Shown here: positions 44,801 through 52,537 of the stretch, piece by piece
How positions within the stretch are numbered: position 1 is the first letter of the stretch
Layout of the letters: each line of letters starts with the position of its first letter
Assembly: GCF_035920445.1 (NCBI RefSeq)
Contig: NZ_CP109162.1
Location: 992,001 to 1,056,000 of the forward strand
Reading direction: 5' to 3'
DNA: 64,000 nt
From: Nocardia sp. NBC_01730
GTDB taxonomy: Bacteria; Actinomycetota; Actinomycetes; Mycobacteriales; Mycobacteriaceae
Made by a program: the position numbers and the translations under genes
Notes under the pieces: model-generated
Databases searched by the model: none
What the model saw: only the letters and a program-made list of their open reading frames with translations
What the model was told of the DNA's origin: nothing

Positions 44801-45480
44801 TGCTCGATCGCTTCCCACGTCGTTTCCAGCACCAGGCGCTGCTGTGGGTCCATCGCCAGCGCCTCGCGGGGCGAGATGCCGAAGAACGCCGCGTCGAACC
44901 GGTCGGCATCGGCGAGGAACCCGCCGTGGCGTACGTAGCAGGTACCCGGGCGATCCGGGTCCTGGTCGAAGAGGCTGTCCAGGTCCCACCCCCGGTCGCC
45001 GGGGAACGGGGACAGGGCCGAGCGCTCTTCGGCGACCAAGCGCCACAGATCGTCGGCGGACGCCACCCCGCCGGGCAGGCGGCAACTCATCCCGACGATG
45101 GCGAGTGGTTCCTCGGACGAGACGCGATCGGGCGCGGCTGCGGTCGGGCGCGTCGGGAGCGTGGTGGCGGTCAGGATCCCCCGGAGATATTCGGTGAGTG
45201 CCCGCGGGGTCGGGTACTCGAAGACGACACTCGCTTCGATGGGCAAATCGAGCGCGTCGGACAGTAGGTTGGCCAGCTGTACGCCGGCGATCGATCCGAG
45301 ACCCGAGTCCCAGAACGCCCGGTCGATCGCGATGGCGTCGGCCGGAAGGTTTCCGTGTGCTCGGGCGGCTGCTTCGCGAACGAGTTCGGTGAGGCGCCGC
45401 TCATGGTCGGCGACACCGAACCCACCGGCTCCCCGATGCCCACGATCTGAAGCAACGATTGACTCTTCGCTTCCGTTCAC
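38833..45480 (-). CDS. Fully reducing type I polyketide synthase, ACP-KS-AT-DH-ER-KR-ACP
   Basis: 2215 residues. Order and landmarks: ACP1 (25-105, Ser63 in DSGLGSIAGV); KS (123-545, Cys295 in VDTACSSS, His430 in EAHGTGT, His470 in KSNLTHTLAAAG); AT (655-955, Ser749 in GHSVGE, HAFH at 849-852, which predicts malonyl-CoA); DH (1015-1295, His1048 and Asp1214 in GIHPALLDTLMH); ER (1515-1840, HSAAGGVGTAA); KR (1845-2075, TGGTGTLG, ADG at 1936-1938 as in B-type KR, Tyr1991); ACP2 (2130-2205, Ser2161 in DLGFDSLTT). No thioesterase or reductase domain follows. All catalytic residues I could check are present, so each extension should give a saturated two-carbon unit. An N-terminal ACP suggests loading by an adenylating enzyme. 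The gene heads the minus-strand arm; 130 bp separate it from the divergent LuxE-like gene. Confidence 0.95.
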   Translation of the reverse strand: MNGSEESIVASDRGHRGAGGFGVADHERRLTELVREAAARAHGNLPADAIAIDRAFWDSGLGSIAGVQLANLLSDALDLPIEASVVFEYPTPRALTEYLRGILTATTLPTRPTAAAPDRVSSEEPLAIVGMSCRLPGGVASADDLWRLVAEERSALSPFPGDRGWDLDSLFDQDPDRPGTCYVRHGGFLADADRFDAAFFGISPREALAMDPQQRLVLETTWEAIEHARIDPTSLRATQTGVYLGMTTHGYESLSHEPGQDGAYLGAADSFAVTSGRVAYALGFEGPALTVDTACSSSLVALHLAGQALRAGDCSLAVAGGVSVICTPKPFVQFSKQRALAPDARCKAFAAAADGTAWGEGVAVLLVERLADARRNGHRVLAVIRGSAINQDGRSNGLTAPHGPAQRRVIRQALADAGLGPHDVDTVEAHGTGTQLGDPIEARALMATYGHERPPERPLWLGSVKSNLTHTLAAAGIAGVIKTVQAMRHGVLPSTLHVDRPAELDWSAGGVSLLTESRPWPRVERPRRAGVSSFGISGTNAHVILEEESTPDGPVRSGPSPTPEPGTVPWVVSGRGGPALRAQAARLADHLRSHPDLPMVDIAYALATTRTAFSHRAVVLADDRDGYLGGLETIAAGHGQPGVVQGTATPDPEIAFMFTGQGAQRVGMGRELYDHSPVFADALDTTCAHLDPLLDRPLLEILFAEPGSADAELLDRTEFTQPALFACELALVRLLEVAGVRPDVLFGHSVGELVAAHVAGVLSLTDACTLVAARGRLMQEMPPGGAMLAVAAGEREATEALAVQHLDLAIAAVNGPQSVVLSGDATAIADQAAYWESSGRRTRRLRIGHAFHSPRMDGMLEPFRQVAESLTFTAPQIPIISGVTGAPLTAAQACSPEYWVRQARDTVRCYDALLGMNADGVTGYLEIGPDGVLTALARDCLPEAQQLGPVLRPGRPEARTTATALARAHVHGVPLHWDTLFAALRPKKVDLPTYAFQRQRYWPAGRASTRTGTDNHPWLSAPVELAGTARHVFDGRLSHRSAAWLDDHTIRGNRVLPGTALMELALHAGGHLGCDRLDELILQEPLLLPDDTDIRLQVEVGASGHDGDRPVTIYARPETGVDAGEPQPWTRHATGVLRSDAGPPAGDVQWLPPDAVPLPVDDLYQQLAARGMVYGPAFRGLRAAWRSDADVYVEASLPEGVSVGGFGIHPALLDTLMHATQSQFAVPTGLWLPFSWSGVTRCALRPGTLRARIRVDGPDANDSVKLSLNVTDETGRPVLDVASLMLRPVRVSEAAFCPSPEVGAGVKYRLSAAQSTAEALFRLDWVPAPEPEASLRSAQRSIAVLGTDRIGVTAALATSGHSVLTVPDWNTLALAVCAGAPAPEVVLVPCAGPDEHGTTVIQAGHAETARVLDLLRSWLADDSFADSRLAVVTREAVAVTVGDHVVDLARAPIWGLVRVAQTENPDRILLLDVDRGADLTAALSAALASGQTQSAARSGILYVPRLVRANTGTTELRPPADSSSWHLHLEEPGDLDRLTLVSRPLAPLPPGHVRIAVRAAGINFRDVLVALDIYPGVSSMGREAAGVVTEVGSDVTTFAVGDRVMGVFDDAFATQADADHRCLVHIPTGWSFAQAAGFPIAFLTAHHALVDLAHLTPGESILIHSAAGGVGTAAVRLARHLGAEAFATASPGKWEALRRQGLDDRHIASSRTLDFEELVRQATDGRGVDVVLNALSREFTDASLRLLPRGGRFLEMGKTDVRDPDTVTVEHPGVTYRPFDLADLELDRVADLFQALQALIDNGAIGPLPVRAWDIRQAGDALRYVSNARHTGKVVLTVPFRPDPERAVLITGGTGTLGAQIARHLVTRHGARRLVLAGRNAPTAESVSELTTELAARGADVRIVSCDVSVREEVAALLASIPSLGSVVHAAGIVADGTLESLDTDRLDRVLRPKLDAAVHLHELTRDLDLAEFVLFSSAAGVFGHAGQANYAAANTFLDALAYHRRGAGLPACAVAWGLWAAPSPISRGLDPIDHRRVTRGGMVPLSTADGIEMFDVARRGTRALTIAARWDLPILRSSRAEQPPILRDLVPGHESRTGATTEPARHDKGSWTDKLVGATEPERDRLVLELVLTQAADVLGYPADHSIAADETFRDLGFDSLTTVELRNRLNRLTGLHLRTDALFDNPDPTALARRVSKELLRSPAADSPPSADR

Positions 45481-45610
45481 AGCACACTTCCTTTGTGGGC
45501 CTGTACATTACGGGTGGGTCGGCATTCGCCGGAAAGTGTTCGAGTTGCGTGTCGAGGCGTCATCGTATCGCGCACCGAGGCGAAAAAACTTGGGATCGAA
45601 AGGAATTCGC

Positions 45611-46711
45611 ATGCGGGCCTTCCCTGACTCGGTTCTGGAACCGCCCATCGGCGAAACGCCCGACATCGAGGGTTTTCTGGCTGCGGCCATGCGTTGGCAT
45701 TTCTCCCCGGACACCGGCTCGGCCTTCTGGCTCGACCGCGCCGCAACGCTCGATTTCGATCCGGTGCACGATGTCCGGTCCTTCGCCGACCTCCGGCGGT
45801 TTCCCAATGTTGTGGACGAGCTACGCACGGTCCCGGTAGCGGATCTCATTCCGCGCGGGTACGGCCGCAACCCCTCGGTGTTCGGTGTGTACGAAAGCGG
45901 CGGTACGACAGGCAGTCCCAAACGCCTGGTTTTCCTGGCCGACTGGATGGACCGCGTCGTCGAGTGGGCGATGCGGGATATGGACACCCGCGGTCACCCG
46001 TACGGCGTCAACTGGTTGACTCTGGTCCCGAGCGGGCCGCAACTGTTCGGTGACTGGACCGCCGAGCTGGTCCGGCGCCGGGGAGGTGTTCGTTTCTGTA
46101 TCAATATGGATCCTCGCTGGGTGAAGGGGATGATCGGTGTGGGTGAGTCCGCCGTCGCCGATCGCTACGTCGACCATCTCGTAGCGCAGAGCGCGCACGT
46201 TCTGCGCAGCCAGGACGTCGGAGTGCTGGTGTGCACTCCTCCCTTGCTGGAGCGGCTGTGCCGGGACGACGAGCTGGTCGAGCTGATCAACGCCAAAGTC
46301 CGGCTGATCGTGTGGGGGGGAGCGCGAATGGATCCGGATACGCGCCGGTTCCTGCACACCGACGTGTTCCCGGGCATCGAGCTGTACGGCTACTACGGCA
46401 ACGTCACGATGCTGGGCACGACGATCGAGCGCTCAGGTCTGTCTGACGACAGTCCGTGCGTCTACGACACCTTCTCTCCGCACATCACCCTCGCGGTCGT
46501 CGATTCGGAGACCGGACTACCTGTTGCATACGGCGAGCGCGGCCAGGTGATCGTGAACCACATCAGCCGGGCGATGTTGCTGCCCAACAACTCCGAGCGT
46601 GATCTCGCTGTCCGAGTCGAACCGCCGCCGGGGCGTCTCGGTGACTCGGTCGCGGACATCACATCGATGACTGCCTTCGCTGGGACAACGGTCATCGAGG
46701 GCGTGTATTGA
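45611..46711 (+). CDS. LuxE-like acyl-protein synthetase
   Basis: A 366-residue member of the LuxE branch of adenylating enzymes, starting MRAFPDSVLEPPIGETPDIE with AAGGA upstream. The ATP motif YESGGTTGSPKRLVF (around residue 97) is the LuxE form. LVPSGPQLFGDWTAELVRRR, YGYYGNVTMLGTT and the C-terminal NHISRAMLLPNNSERDLAVR follow. LuxE activates fatty acids as acyl-AMP and transfers them to an enzyme Cys for reduction by LuxC. Actinobacterial homologues are sometimes labelled phenazine biosynthesis (EhpF-like). The stop overlaps the start of the LuxC-like gene, so the two form a reductase complex by analogy. No luciferase genes are nearby. Confidence 0.85.
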   Translation: MRAFPDSVLEPPIGETPDIEGFLAAAMRWHFSPDTGSAFWLDRAATLDFDPVHDVRSFADLRRFPNVVDELRTVPVADLIPRGYGRNPSVFGVYESGGTTGSPKRLVFLADWMDRVVEWAMRDMDTRGHPYGVNWLTLVPSGPQLFGDWTAELVRRRGGVRFCINMDPRWVKGMIGVGESAVADRYVDHLVAQSAHVLRSQDVGVLVCTPPLLERLCRDDELVELINAKVRLIVWGGARMDPDTRRFLHTDVFPGIELYGYYGNVTMLGTTIERSGLSDDSPCVYDTFSPHITLAVVDSETGLPVAYGERGQVIVNHISRAMLLPNNSERDLAVRVEPPPGRLGDSVADITSMTAFAGTTVIEGVY

Positions 46712-48081
46712 TGCCGGACCCTGTGCAGCTCGACGTGCTCGGCCCGCGCGGTGCGTTCCGTGCTGTAACCCGCCGACGCATCGACGATGTCACCGGAAGT
46801 TCGGTTGCCGAGCTGAGCCTGGCGCCGCAGGTGTTCGTGAGCCGCGCACTGTCGGCTCTGCGACAAGCGTCGGTGCCGCCGAAGGATGAGCGCATCGCCA
46901 TGCTGGCGCGGGCGGGCCACCTGTTCGCGACGAGCACACTGTGTGGGCTGTCACCTGCCGACTATCAGTGGCTGACCTGCCGGGTCGGTGGTACGCCGAT
47001 CGCCGCGGTGCGTCGCGCGACGCAGTGGATACAGGCCTGCGCGGAACGCGTCGAGCGTGCGGTGACCGATGCCTGTCCGCGAGCGGCGGCGGACAACGGC
47101 GCTCGCACCGGTTCCGAACTCGGAATCCGCCGTGTCACTTGGGTTCGGCGCGGCGACGTGGTCGCCGTCAGCGCGGCGGGTAATCACCCCGCCGTGCAAT
47201 CGCAGTGGCTGGAGGCGCTGGCGCTGGGATATCGCGTCGCGGTGCGTCCCTCATGGCAGGAGCCGTTCACTCCGCACCGGCTGGTTGCCGCGCTGCGCAC
47301 GGCCGGCTTCGGGGCGGATCAGGTGAACTTGCTGCCGACCGACTCCGAGGGCGTCGATGCGCTGATCCACGGCGCGGACCTGGCGGTGGTGTACGGCGCG
47401 GACCTGGCCGGTCGGTACGTGACCGACCGTACCGTCGCAGTGCACGGCGCCGGGAGGTCGAAGGTCCTGCTCGCTGGTGACGGCTGGCGTGACCATCTGG
47501 ACATGCTCGTGCAGTCGGTGGCCCACGACGGTGGCACCGCCTGCGTGAATGCGACAACCGTATTGGTCGATGGGGATCCGGGGCCGCTCGCCGAGGCCCT
47601 GGCCGCGCGGTTGGCGGAGTTGCCGAGCCTGCCGCCGCAGGACGACCGGGCAGTGCTTCCCGTGCGCTCACTGGCGAGCGCACGGGCGATCGAGCAGTAC
47701 CTGCTGCGTCACGTGCAGGGCGCCCGGATATGGCTAGGTAGCGACGGAGTCGTAGATGAGCTGGGTGACGGCAGCGCTGTGCTGCGGCCGGCGGTGCTGC
47801 AAGTGGACCGGGCGGGGGCTGCGGAAATCGGTGTCGAGCTGCCCTTCCCCTGTGTGTGGGTCGCCCCGTGGTCTCGGGCAGACGGGTCGGGGCCACTGCG
47901 GGACACGCTCGTACTGACGGTGGTGACCGACGACGAGGAACTGATCGACCGGCTGATCGTCGAGCCGTCGATCGGCAATGTATATGTCGGCAGCCACCCG
48001 ACATGCGCTATGGAGGCGGGTATTCCACCGGACGGATACCTGGCGGACTTCCTGATGCGCGGCAAAGTGGTGTTGCGATGA
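46711..48081 (+). CDS. LuxC-like acyl reductase (aldehyde dehydrogenase fold)
   Basis: 456 residues; the ATG overlaps the LuxE-like stop (TGATG). The N-terminal part ([32 protein letters not shown]) and the cofactor region [20 protein letters not shown] are followed by the catalytic Cys in [17 protein letters not shown] (around residue 275). This is the Cys position of the aldehyde dehydrogenase/LuxC family. LuxC reduces activated acyl groups to aldehydes with NADPH. Here it probably releases the polyketide/fatty chain as aldehyde. Forms an operon with the LuxE-like and aldo-keto reductase genes. Confidence 0.83.
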   Translation: MPDPVQLDVLGPRGAFRAVTRRRIDDVTGSSVAELSLAPQVFVSRALSALRQASVPPKDERIAMLARAGHLFATSTLCGLSPADYQWLTCRVGGTPIAAVRRATQWIQACAERVERAVTDACPRAAADNGARTGSELGIRRVTWVRRGDVVAVSAAGNHPAVQSQWLEALALGYRVAVRPSWQEPFTPHRLVAALRTAGFGADQVNLLPTDSEGVDALIHGADLAVVYGADLAGRYVTDRTVAVHGAGRSKVLLAGDGWRDHLDMLVQSVAHDGGTACVNATTVLVDGDPGPLAEALAARLAELPSLPPQDDRAVLPVRSLASARAIEQYLLRHVQGARIWLGSDGVVDELGDGSAVLRPAVLQVDRAGAAEIGVELPFPCVWVAPWSRADGSGPLRDTLVLTVVTDDEELIDRLIVEPSIGNVYVGSHPTCAMEAGIPPDGYLADFLMRGKVVLR

Positions 48082-48112
48082 CAACACGGGCAGGACACGG
48101 AGGAGGTCTTCG

Positions 48113-49099
48113 GTGCAAATAGGCCGAATCGGTGGTCTGACCGTGGGAGCCCAGGGACTCGGGTGCGCCGGGATGAGCGAATTCTACGGGCCGACAGACG
48201 ATGTCGAGTCGGCCGCCACCATCCATCGGGCCCTGGACCTGGGTGTCACACTCTTCGACACGGCCGACATCTACGGCCGGGGCGCGAACGAGAAGCTGCT
48301 CGGGCAGGCGCTCGCCAAGCGTCGTGACGAGGCGGTGATCGCCACCAAGTTCGGCCTGGTCCGCGCCGCGGACGGATTCGCAAGGACCGTGTGTGGCGAT
48401 GCCGGTTATGTGCGGCGCGCGTGCGAGGAGTCACTGCGACGTCTCGGGGTGGACCATATCGATCTGTACTACCAGCATCGCGTCGATCCGGCGGTCCCGA
48501 TCGAGGAAACCGTCGCGGCGATGGCCGGACTGGTTGCCGCGGGCAAGGTCCGGGAGCTGGGGCTGTCCGAAGCCGGTGCCGCGACGATCCGGCGGGCACA
48601 CGCTGTACATCCCCTCGCCGCTGTCCAATGCGAGTGGTCGCTGTGGACCCGCGATCTGGAACAGGACGGCGTTCTGAGAACGTGCCGGGAACTCGGTGTG
48701 ACCCTGGTAGCGGCCTCTCCTCTCGGCCGGGGCTTCCTGACCGGAAGATTCACTTCGGCGGCGGATTTCGAGCCACTGGACTTCCGCAGGGCAACGCAGC
48801 CGCGGTTCGCCGACGGGAACCTGGAACGCAACCTGGCCATCGCTGCCCGGTTGCAGGCGCTCGCGCACCGCCACGGTGTGACAGCAGCGCAGCTGGCGCT
48901 GGCCTGGGTACACCACCGTGGTGCGGACGTGGTAGCGATCCCCGGTACCAAGCGCAGAAAGTATTTGGAGGAGAATGTGATCGCGGCCGATCTCGTCCTG
49001 TCCGAATCCGAACTCGGTGATCTCTCGGCCGCGGTTCCGGCGGCTGCCGTCGCCGGAGAACGCTGCGACCCCGCGATGGCCCGCCAATTGGGCCTGTGA
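48113..49099 (+). CDS. Aldo/keto reductase of the lipid cluster
   Basis: A 328-residue reductase with GTG start and AGGAGG spaced seven bases upstream. The catalytic tetrad is Asp and Tyr in [18 protein letters not shown], Lys in VIATKFGLV, His in [17 protein letters not shown]. The NADPH loop is [16 protein letters not shown]. It follows the LuxC-like gene by 31 bases. The obvious role is reduction of the released aldehyde to alcohol, giving the acceptor for WS/DGAT. It is clearly homologous to the gene at 19165 but not identical. Confidence 0.92.
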   Translation: MQIGRIGGLTVGAQGLGCAGMSEFYGPTDDVESAATIHRALDLGVTLFDTADIYGRGANEKLLGQALAKRRDEAVIATKFGLVRAADGFARTVCGDAGYVRRACEESLRRLGVDHIDLYYQHRVDPAVPIEETVAAMAGLVAAGKVRELGLSEAGAATIRRAHAVHPLAAVQCEWSLWTRDLEQDGVLRTCRELGVTLVAASPLGRGFLTGRFTSAADFEPLDFRRATQPRFADGNLERNLAIAARLQALAHRHGVTAAQLALAWVHHRGADVVAIPGTKRRKYLEENVIAADLVLSESELGDLSAAVPAAAVAGERCDPAMARQLGL

Positions 49100-49140
49100 C
49101 GGCCGCCGGTCGGTGGTCTATGACTGGCCGCCGCCGCGGA

Positions 49141-50343
49141 TCAAACGAAGGTCACCGGCAGCGATTCAAGCGAGCGAACAGACAGGTTCATCCGCCATCG
49201 AATCGGCTCGCCGGTGAGCCGGACGGCGGGCGTGACGCGACACAACTCGTCGAGCACGATCTCCGCTTCTGTCTGTGCCAGCGTCGAACCGGGGCAGGTG
49301 TGCACCGAATAGCCGAACGCGAGGTGCCGGTCGCTACCGCGCCAGATGTCGAACCGATCGGGGTCCGGGAAGACCGCAGGATCCCGATTGGCTGCGCCCG
49401 CATGGAAGTACACGAGGCTGCCCTTGTCGATCCGTATGCCGCGCAGGATGGTCTCGGCAGTCGTCAGGCGAGAGATTCGCTGCACGGGGCTTTCGTAGCG
49501 GAGTGCTTCCTTCACGGCGCCGCGGATGAGCTGTTGATCCTGGCGCATCGCGGCGAGCTGTTCCGGATGCCGAAGCAGCAGCAGGATCCCGTTGCCGATC
49601 AGATTGCTCGTGGTCTCGAATCCGGCGAAGACCATCATCAGGCAGATCGCGACGATATCGTCATCGCTCAGTGCTGGATCGCCCGCCAGTGTGCTCAGCA
49701 GATCTTGCCGCGGCTTCTCGCGCCGGGCGTGCACCATCGGACATAGCAGGTCGCTTGTCCGTAGAACGGCTTCCATCGCGGCCTCTGCGCGAGGTAGATA
49801 GGCCTGCGGATCCGCACCGAAGAAGTCGACTATGTCCACAGCGCAGCGCTTCAGCAATCCCACCGCGTCGTCGGGGACACCGAGGATCCGCAACGTCACG
49901 TACAACGGCAGCGGCAAAGCCAGATCCGCTATTATGTCCATGCCGCCGCGTTCGACTCCCTCGCACAGCATCGACCGGGCTGCATCACGGATCAGCTGTC
50001 GGAAGCCCGCCACGGTCGCCGGTGTCATCGCCCGCGTGATCGGGATCCGCAATCGAGCATGTTCACCGTTATCGAGCATCAACGGCCAGCGGCTCAACAC
50101 CTCATACAGCGGAATGAACCGGTCCCGTTCGCCTGCGGGAAACTGGGCCAGGCGCGGGCTGATTCGGTCGGCGGAGATCGCCGGGGCGGCCAGCCCGTAG
50201 CGGACGTCCGTATAGCTGGTGACGATCCAGGCCTGCAGGTGTTCGCTGAAGGTCACCGGTCGATCGTTCCGCAGCCGGCCCAGGACAGGATAGGGATCGT
50301 TTCTCGCTCCAGCGGTGAGCAAGTCGTATGCGGCGTTGGCCAT
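49141..50343 (-). CDS. Cytochrome P450
   Basis: 400 residues from MANAAYDLLTAGARNDPYPV. The I-helix oxygen motif is MVFAGFETTSNLIG (around residue 240), the ExxR is VKEALRYESPV, and the heme-binding loop is LAFGYSVHTCPGSTLAQTE. In the loop Ser replaces the usual third Gly (FGxGxHxC). A longer upstream frame on the same strand is only a shadow of the reductase gene. The start lies two bases past the reductase stop, so the pair is cotranscribed. Likely hydroxylates the chain; substrate unknown. Confidence 0.93.
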   Translation of the reverse strand: MANAAYDLLTAGARNDPYPVLGRLRNDRPVTFSEHLQAWIVTSYTDVRYGLAAPAISADRISPRLAQFPAGERDRFIPLYEVLSRWPLMLDNGEHARLRIPITRAMTPATVAGFRQLIRDAARSMLCEGVERGGMDIIADLALPLPLYVTLRILGVPDDAVGLLKRCAVDIVDFFGADPQAYLPRAEAAMEAVLRTSDLLCPMVHARREKPRQDLLSTLAGDPALSDDDIVAICLMMVFAGFETTSNLIGNGILLLLRHPEQLAAMRQDQQLIRGAVKEALRYESPVQRISRLTTAETILRGIRIDKGSLVYFHAGAANRDPAVFPDPDRFDIWRGSDRHLAFGYSVHTCPGSTLAQTEAEIVLDELCRVTPAVRLTGEPIRWRMNLSVRSLESLPVTFV

Positions 50344-50345
50344 AT

Positions 50346-51449
50346 TCAGCTCCCATCTCCGAGGCGGAGTGCCCGCGGAGCCACCGGGGCAGCACCGATG
50401 CCCGCCGACAGGTAGTCGAGGTCGATGCGGACCGGTGACGCGGGTGGACCGAGTAGTGACACTGTCCGGGTGTCGTCGTACCTGCGGCGATGACTCAGCA
50501 TCGCTGCGGTGGGCGACCTGTCGAGGAATGTTTCCAGTGCGGTCCGTTCGGCATGCGCCGAGGATTCCATCGTCATCTGCAACGGAGCCAGAGTTTCCAT
50601 GAGGTCCATCAGCACTCGCACCGAAACGTCGTGCCCGTGCACGACATGGTACGTCGCCATCCGGCGGGGGTGCTCTGCTTCGGTCAGCCGGGCCAGGGTC
50701 TGCGCGGCGCTTTCCACCGGGACGAAGTTCAAATGCCCTTGCGGATATCCGATCACACGCACCACAGCCCGCGATGTCCCGCACAGGCGGGTAGCAGCAT
50801 CTCGGATGATCTTTCCGAGGGACAACAAGGTATGCGGTGGCAGATCCGCATGCGGCGGGCGGGCGGTCACCAAGACACTGGGACGCGCCACGACCACAGC
50901 CCGGTCGTGCCGGCGAGACCAGTCCCGAACCAGCGTTTCCGCCTCGAATTTGGACTTCTCGTAGGCGTTTTCGAACCCCGCCGAACCGTTCAGTTCCGAC
51001 TCGTACACCACCCCCTCGCGACGGGCTCCTGCCACGAAAGCGGTACTGACATGACACAGCAGCGGCAGGCGTTGCCCGGCCGATGCCAGCTCGAGTATGT
51101 GGCGGGTTCCGTCCACGTTGATCGGCCACAGCGATTCCAGGTCGCCGTGTAGTTCGGTGCTGGCAGCACTGTGCCAGATGACATCCACCTCGTCGGCCAG
51201 CCGGTGGAAGGCCGTGCGGGACAACCCGAGCATCGGCAACGACACATCCGACTCGACGATGCGAATCCGCCGGGGCAGCGCATCCAACAGCCGAGGCGGC
51301 TCGCCCACGAGTTCGAGAAACCTCGCGATACGATCCAGCGCCCCCGGATCGCGGACCAGAGCGACGAGATCGTGATGGCGAACCAATAACTCACGAACGA
51401 GGTGAAGACCGAGAAAACCGGTCGCACCAGTAACCGCAACAGAAGACAT
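50346..51449 (-). CDS. Thioester reductase-like extended SDR
   Basis: 367 residues from MSSVAVTGATGFLGLHLVRE. The NADPH motif TGATGFLG lies at residues 7-14. WHSAASTELHGDLESLWPIN, LCHVSTAFVAG and the catalytic YEKSKFEAETLV pattern place it with fatty-acyl reductases and the terminal reductase domains of nonribosomal and carboxylic acid reductases. It has no adenylation or carrier domain, so it must act in trans on an acyl-ACP or acyl-CoA. Together with LuxC it gives the cluster two independent routes to aldehyde or alcohol. First gene of the reductase-P450 unit. Confidence 0.86.
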   Translation of the reverse strand: MSSVAVTGATGFLGLHLVRELLVRHHDLVALVRDPGALDRIARFLELVGEPPRLLDALPRRIRIVESDVSLPMLGLSRTAFHRLADEVDVIWHSAASTELHGDLESLWPINVDGTRHILELASAGQRLPLLCHVSTAFVAGARREGVVYESELNGSAGFENAYEKSKFEAETLVRDWSRRHDRAVVVARPSVLVTARPPHADLPPHTLLSLGKIIRDAATRLCGTSRAVVRVIGYPQGHLNFVPVESAAQTLARLTEAEHPRRMATYHVVHGHDVSVRVLMDLMETLAPLQMTMESSAHAERTALETFLDRSPTAAMLSHRRRYDDTRTVSLLGPPASPVRIDLDYLSAGIGAAPVAPRALRLGDGS

Positions 51450-51597
51450 GAGGACCTTTGCTGACCGCCGGGCGAATCCCAGACTACCGGTTCTGCACTG
51501 CGGTCTCGGTCGGATCGGTGCGAAAACTGCCGCACCGATGCCGGTCCGAGGAGATTCGGCCCCGAGCCGGGCCGCTGTCTCGGTCGTCCCGGGAGCA

Positions 51598-52067
51598 ATG
51601 TCTGCGAATGTGCACGCAGCCCTGCTGAAGTCGGCGCATCCGGGCGCGATCGCGGCGATGAAAGACATCTACATGGCCGAGGACATCGACAAAGCCCAAC
51701 TCGCGGTGAAAGCCTTCGAAATCGACTACGGCGCAAAATATCCCACAGCGGTCGCGAAGAACGTCGATGACCTCGACGTGTTGCTCGAGTTCTACAAGTA
51801 TCCGGCCGAGCACTGGATTCACCTGCGCACCACGAATCCGATCGAATCAACCTTCGCCTCAATCAGGCTCCGGACCGAGGTCACCAAGGGGCCGGGCTCG
51901 CGAGCGGCAGGAATCGCCATGGCCTACAAGGCTGCTCGAAGCCGCCCAGGCCCGCTGGCGCAAGGTCAACGCCGATGTTCCACAAGGGCAAGCTGCTCGA
52001 ACGACCCCACGCCATCACACCGACGTCGACCGACCCGGCCGACACCACCGGAACGGAGGTCGCCTGA
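51598..52067 (+). pseudogene. IS256-family transposase, C-terminal remnant
   Basis: Three frames together give ANVHAALLKSAHPGAIAAMK, MAEDIDKAQLAVKAFEIDYG, LEFYKYPAEHWIHLRTTNPI and ESTFASIRLRTEVTKGPGSR, then AAQARWRKVN, then FHKGKLLERPHAITPTSTD. This is the last third of an IS256 transposase of a different subgroup from the element at 6.2 kb. The Glu of the DDE triad (NPIESTFA) remains. It separates the reductase-P450 unit from the second WS/DGAT. Confidence 0.85.
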
Positions 52068-52131
52068 AAACTTGCCGATCCACAGGATCTGAATATTTCT
52101 CCCGATCCTGGAACGGAGCTGCTGACGTATC

Positions 52132-52245
52132 GTGGGAACATTCGCCGATGCCGTCACCGGCGCGGTCACGCAGGCCAACGCCGAGATCGAAGCAATGGAC
52201 GCATTATGGAGCGGCGCCGCAGCAGCAGCGTTCGTAACCGGCTAG
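52132..52245 (+). pseudogene. Possible WXG100-like fragment
   Basis: GTG start, 37 residues: TFADAVTGAVTQANAEIEAM and DALWSGAAAAAFVTG, then TAG. The L-W-S-G-A-A-A-x-A-F pattern resembles the turn of ESX/WXG100 proteins, and HEAGRGGVDEDAVYTAA follows after the stop. Too short to be sure. Confidence 0.22.
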
Positions 52246-52537
52246 CACGAAGCCGGCCGAGGTGGTGTCGACGAGGACGCTGTGTACACTGCGGCGCAGC
52301 TGCGCGCACGGGGTCGGGGAGGTCGACCGCGGCGCGATCGGTGTCGGTGGATCGGGCGGTAGACGAGTCCCGTGACACGGCCCGCCAGGTGATCGACGAA
52401 TTGCAGAGGCCGACTTCACGACGGTCAAGGACATTCAGCGGCACGAGGCCGGTGGGCCAGAGCAGTCGGCGTGGTCGGCACCCTGCTTGGCCGGTTCGCC
52501 CGGACGCCGGAGGCGGGGGCCGCTGGACACCGCACAG

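Noticed and set aside
38833..45480. Possible tandem or iterative multi-module PKS
   Set aside because: Only one KS, one AT and one full reducing set are present; the long inter-domain region 1300-1515 is the usual structural KR segment, not a second module.
50344..51129. Extra 262 N-terminal residues on the P450 frame
   Set aside because: Arg/Gly-rich shadow of the SDR reductase gene; the P450 begins at MANAAYDLL, two bases after the reductase stop.
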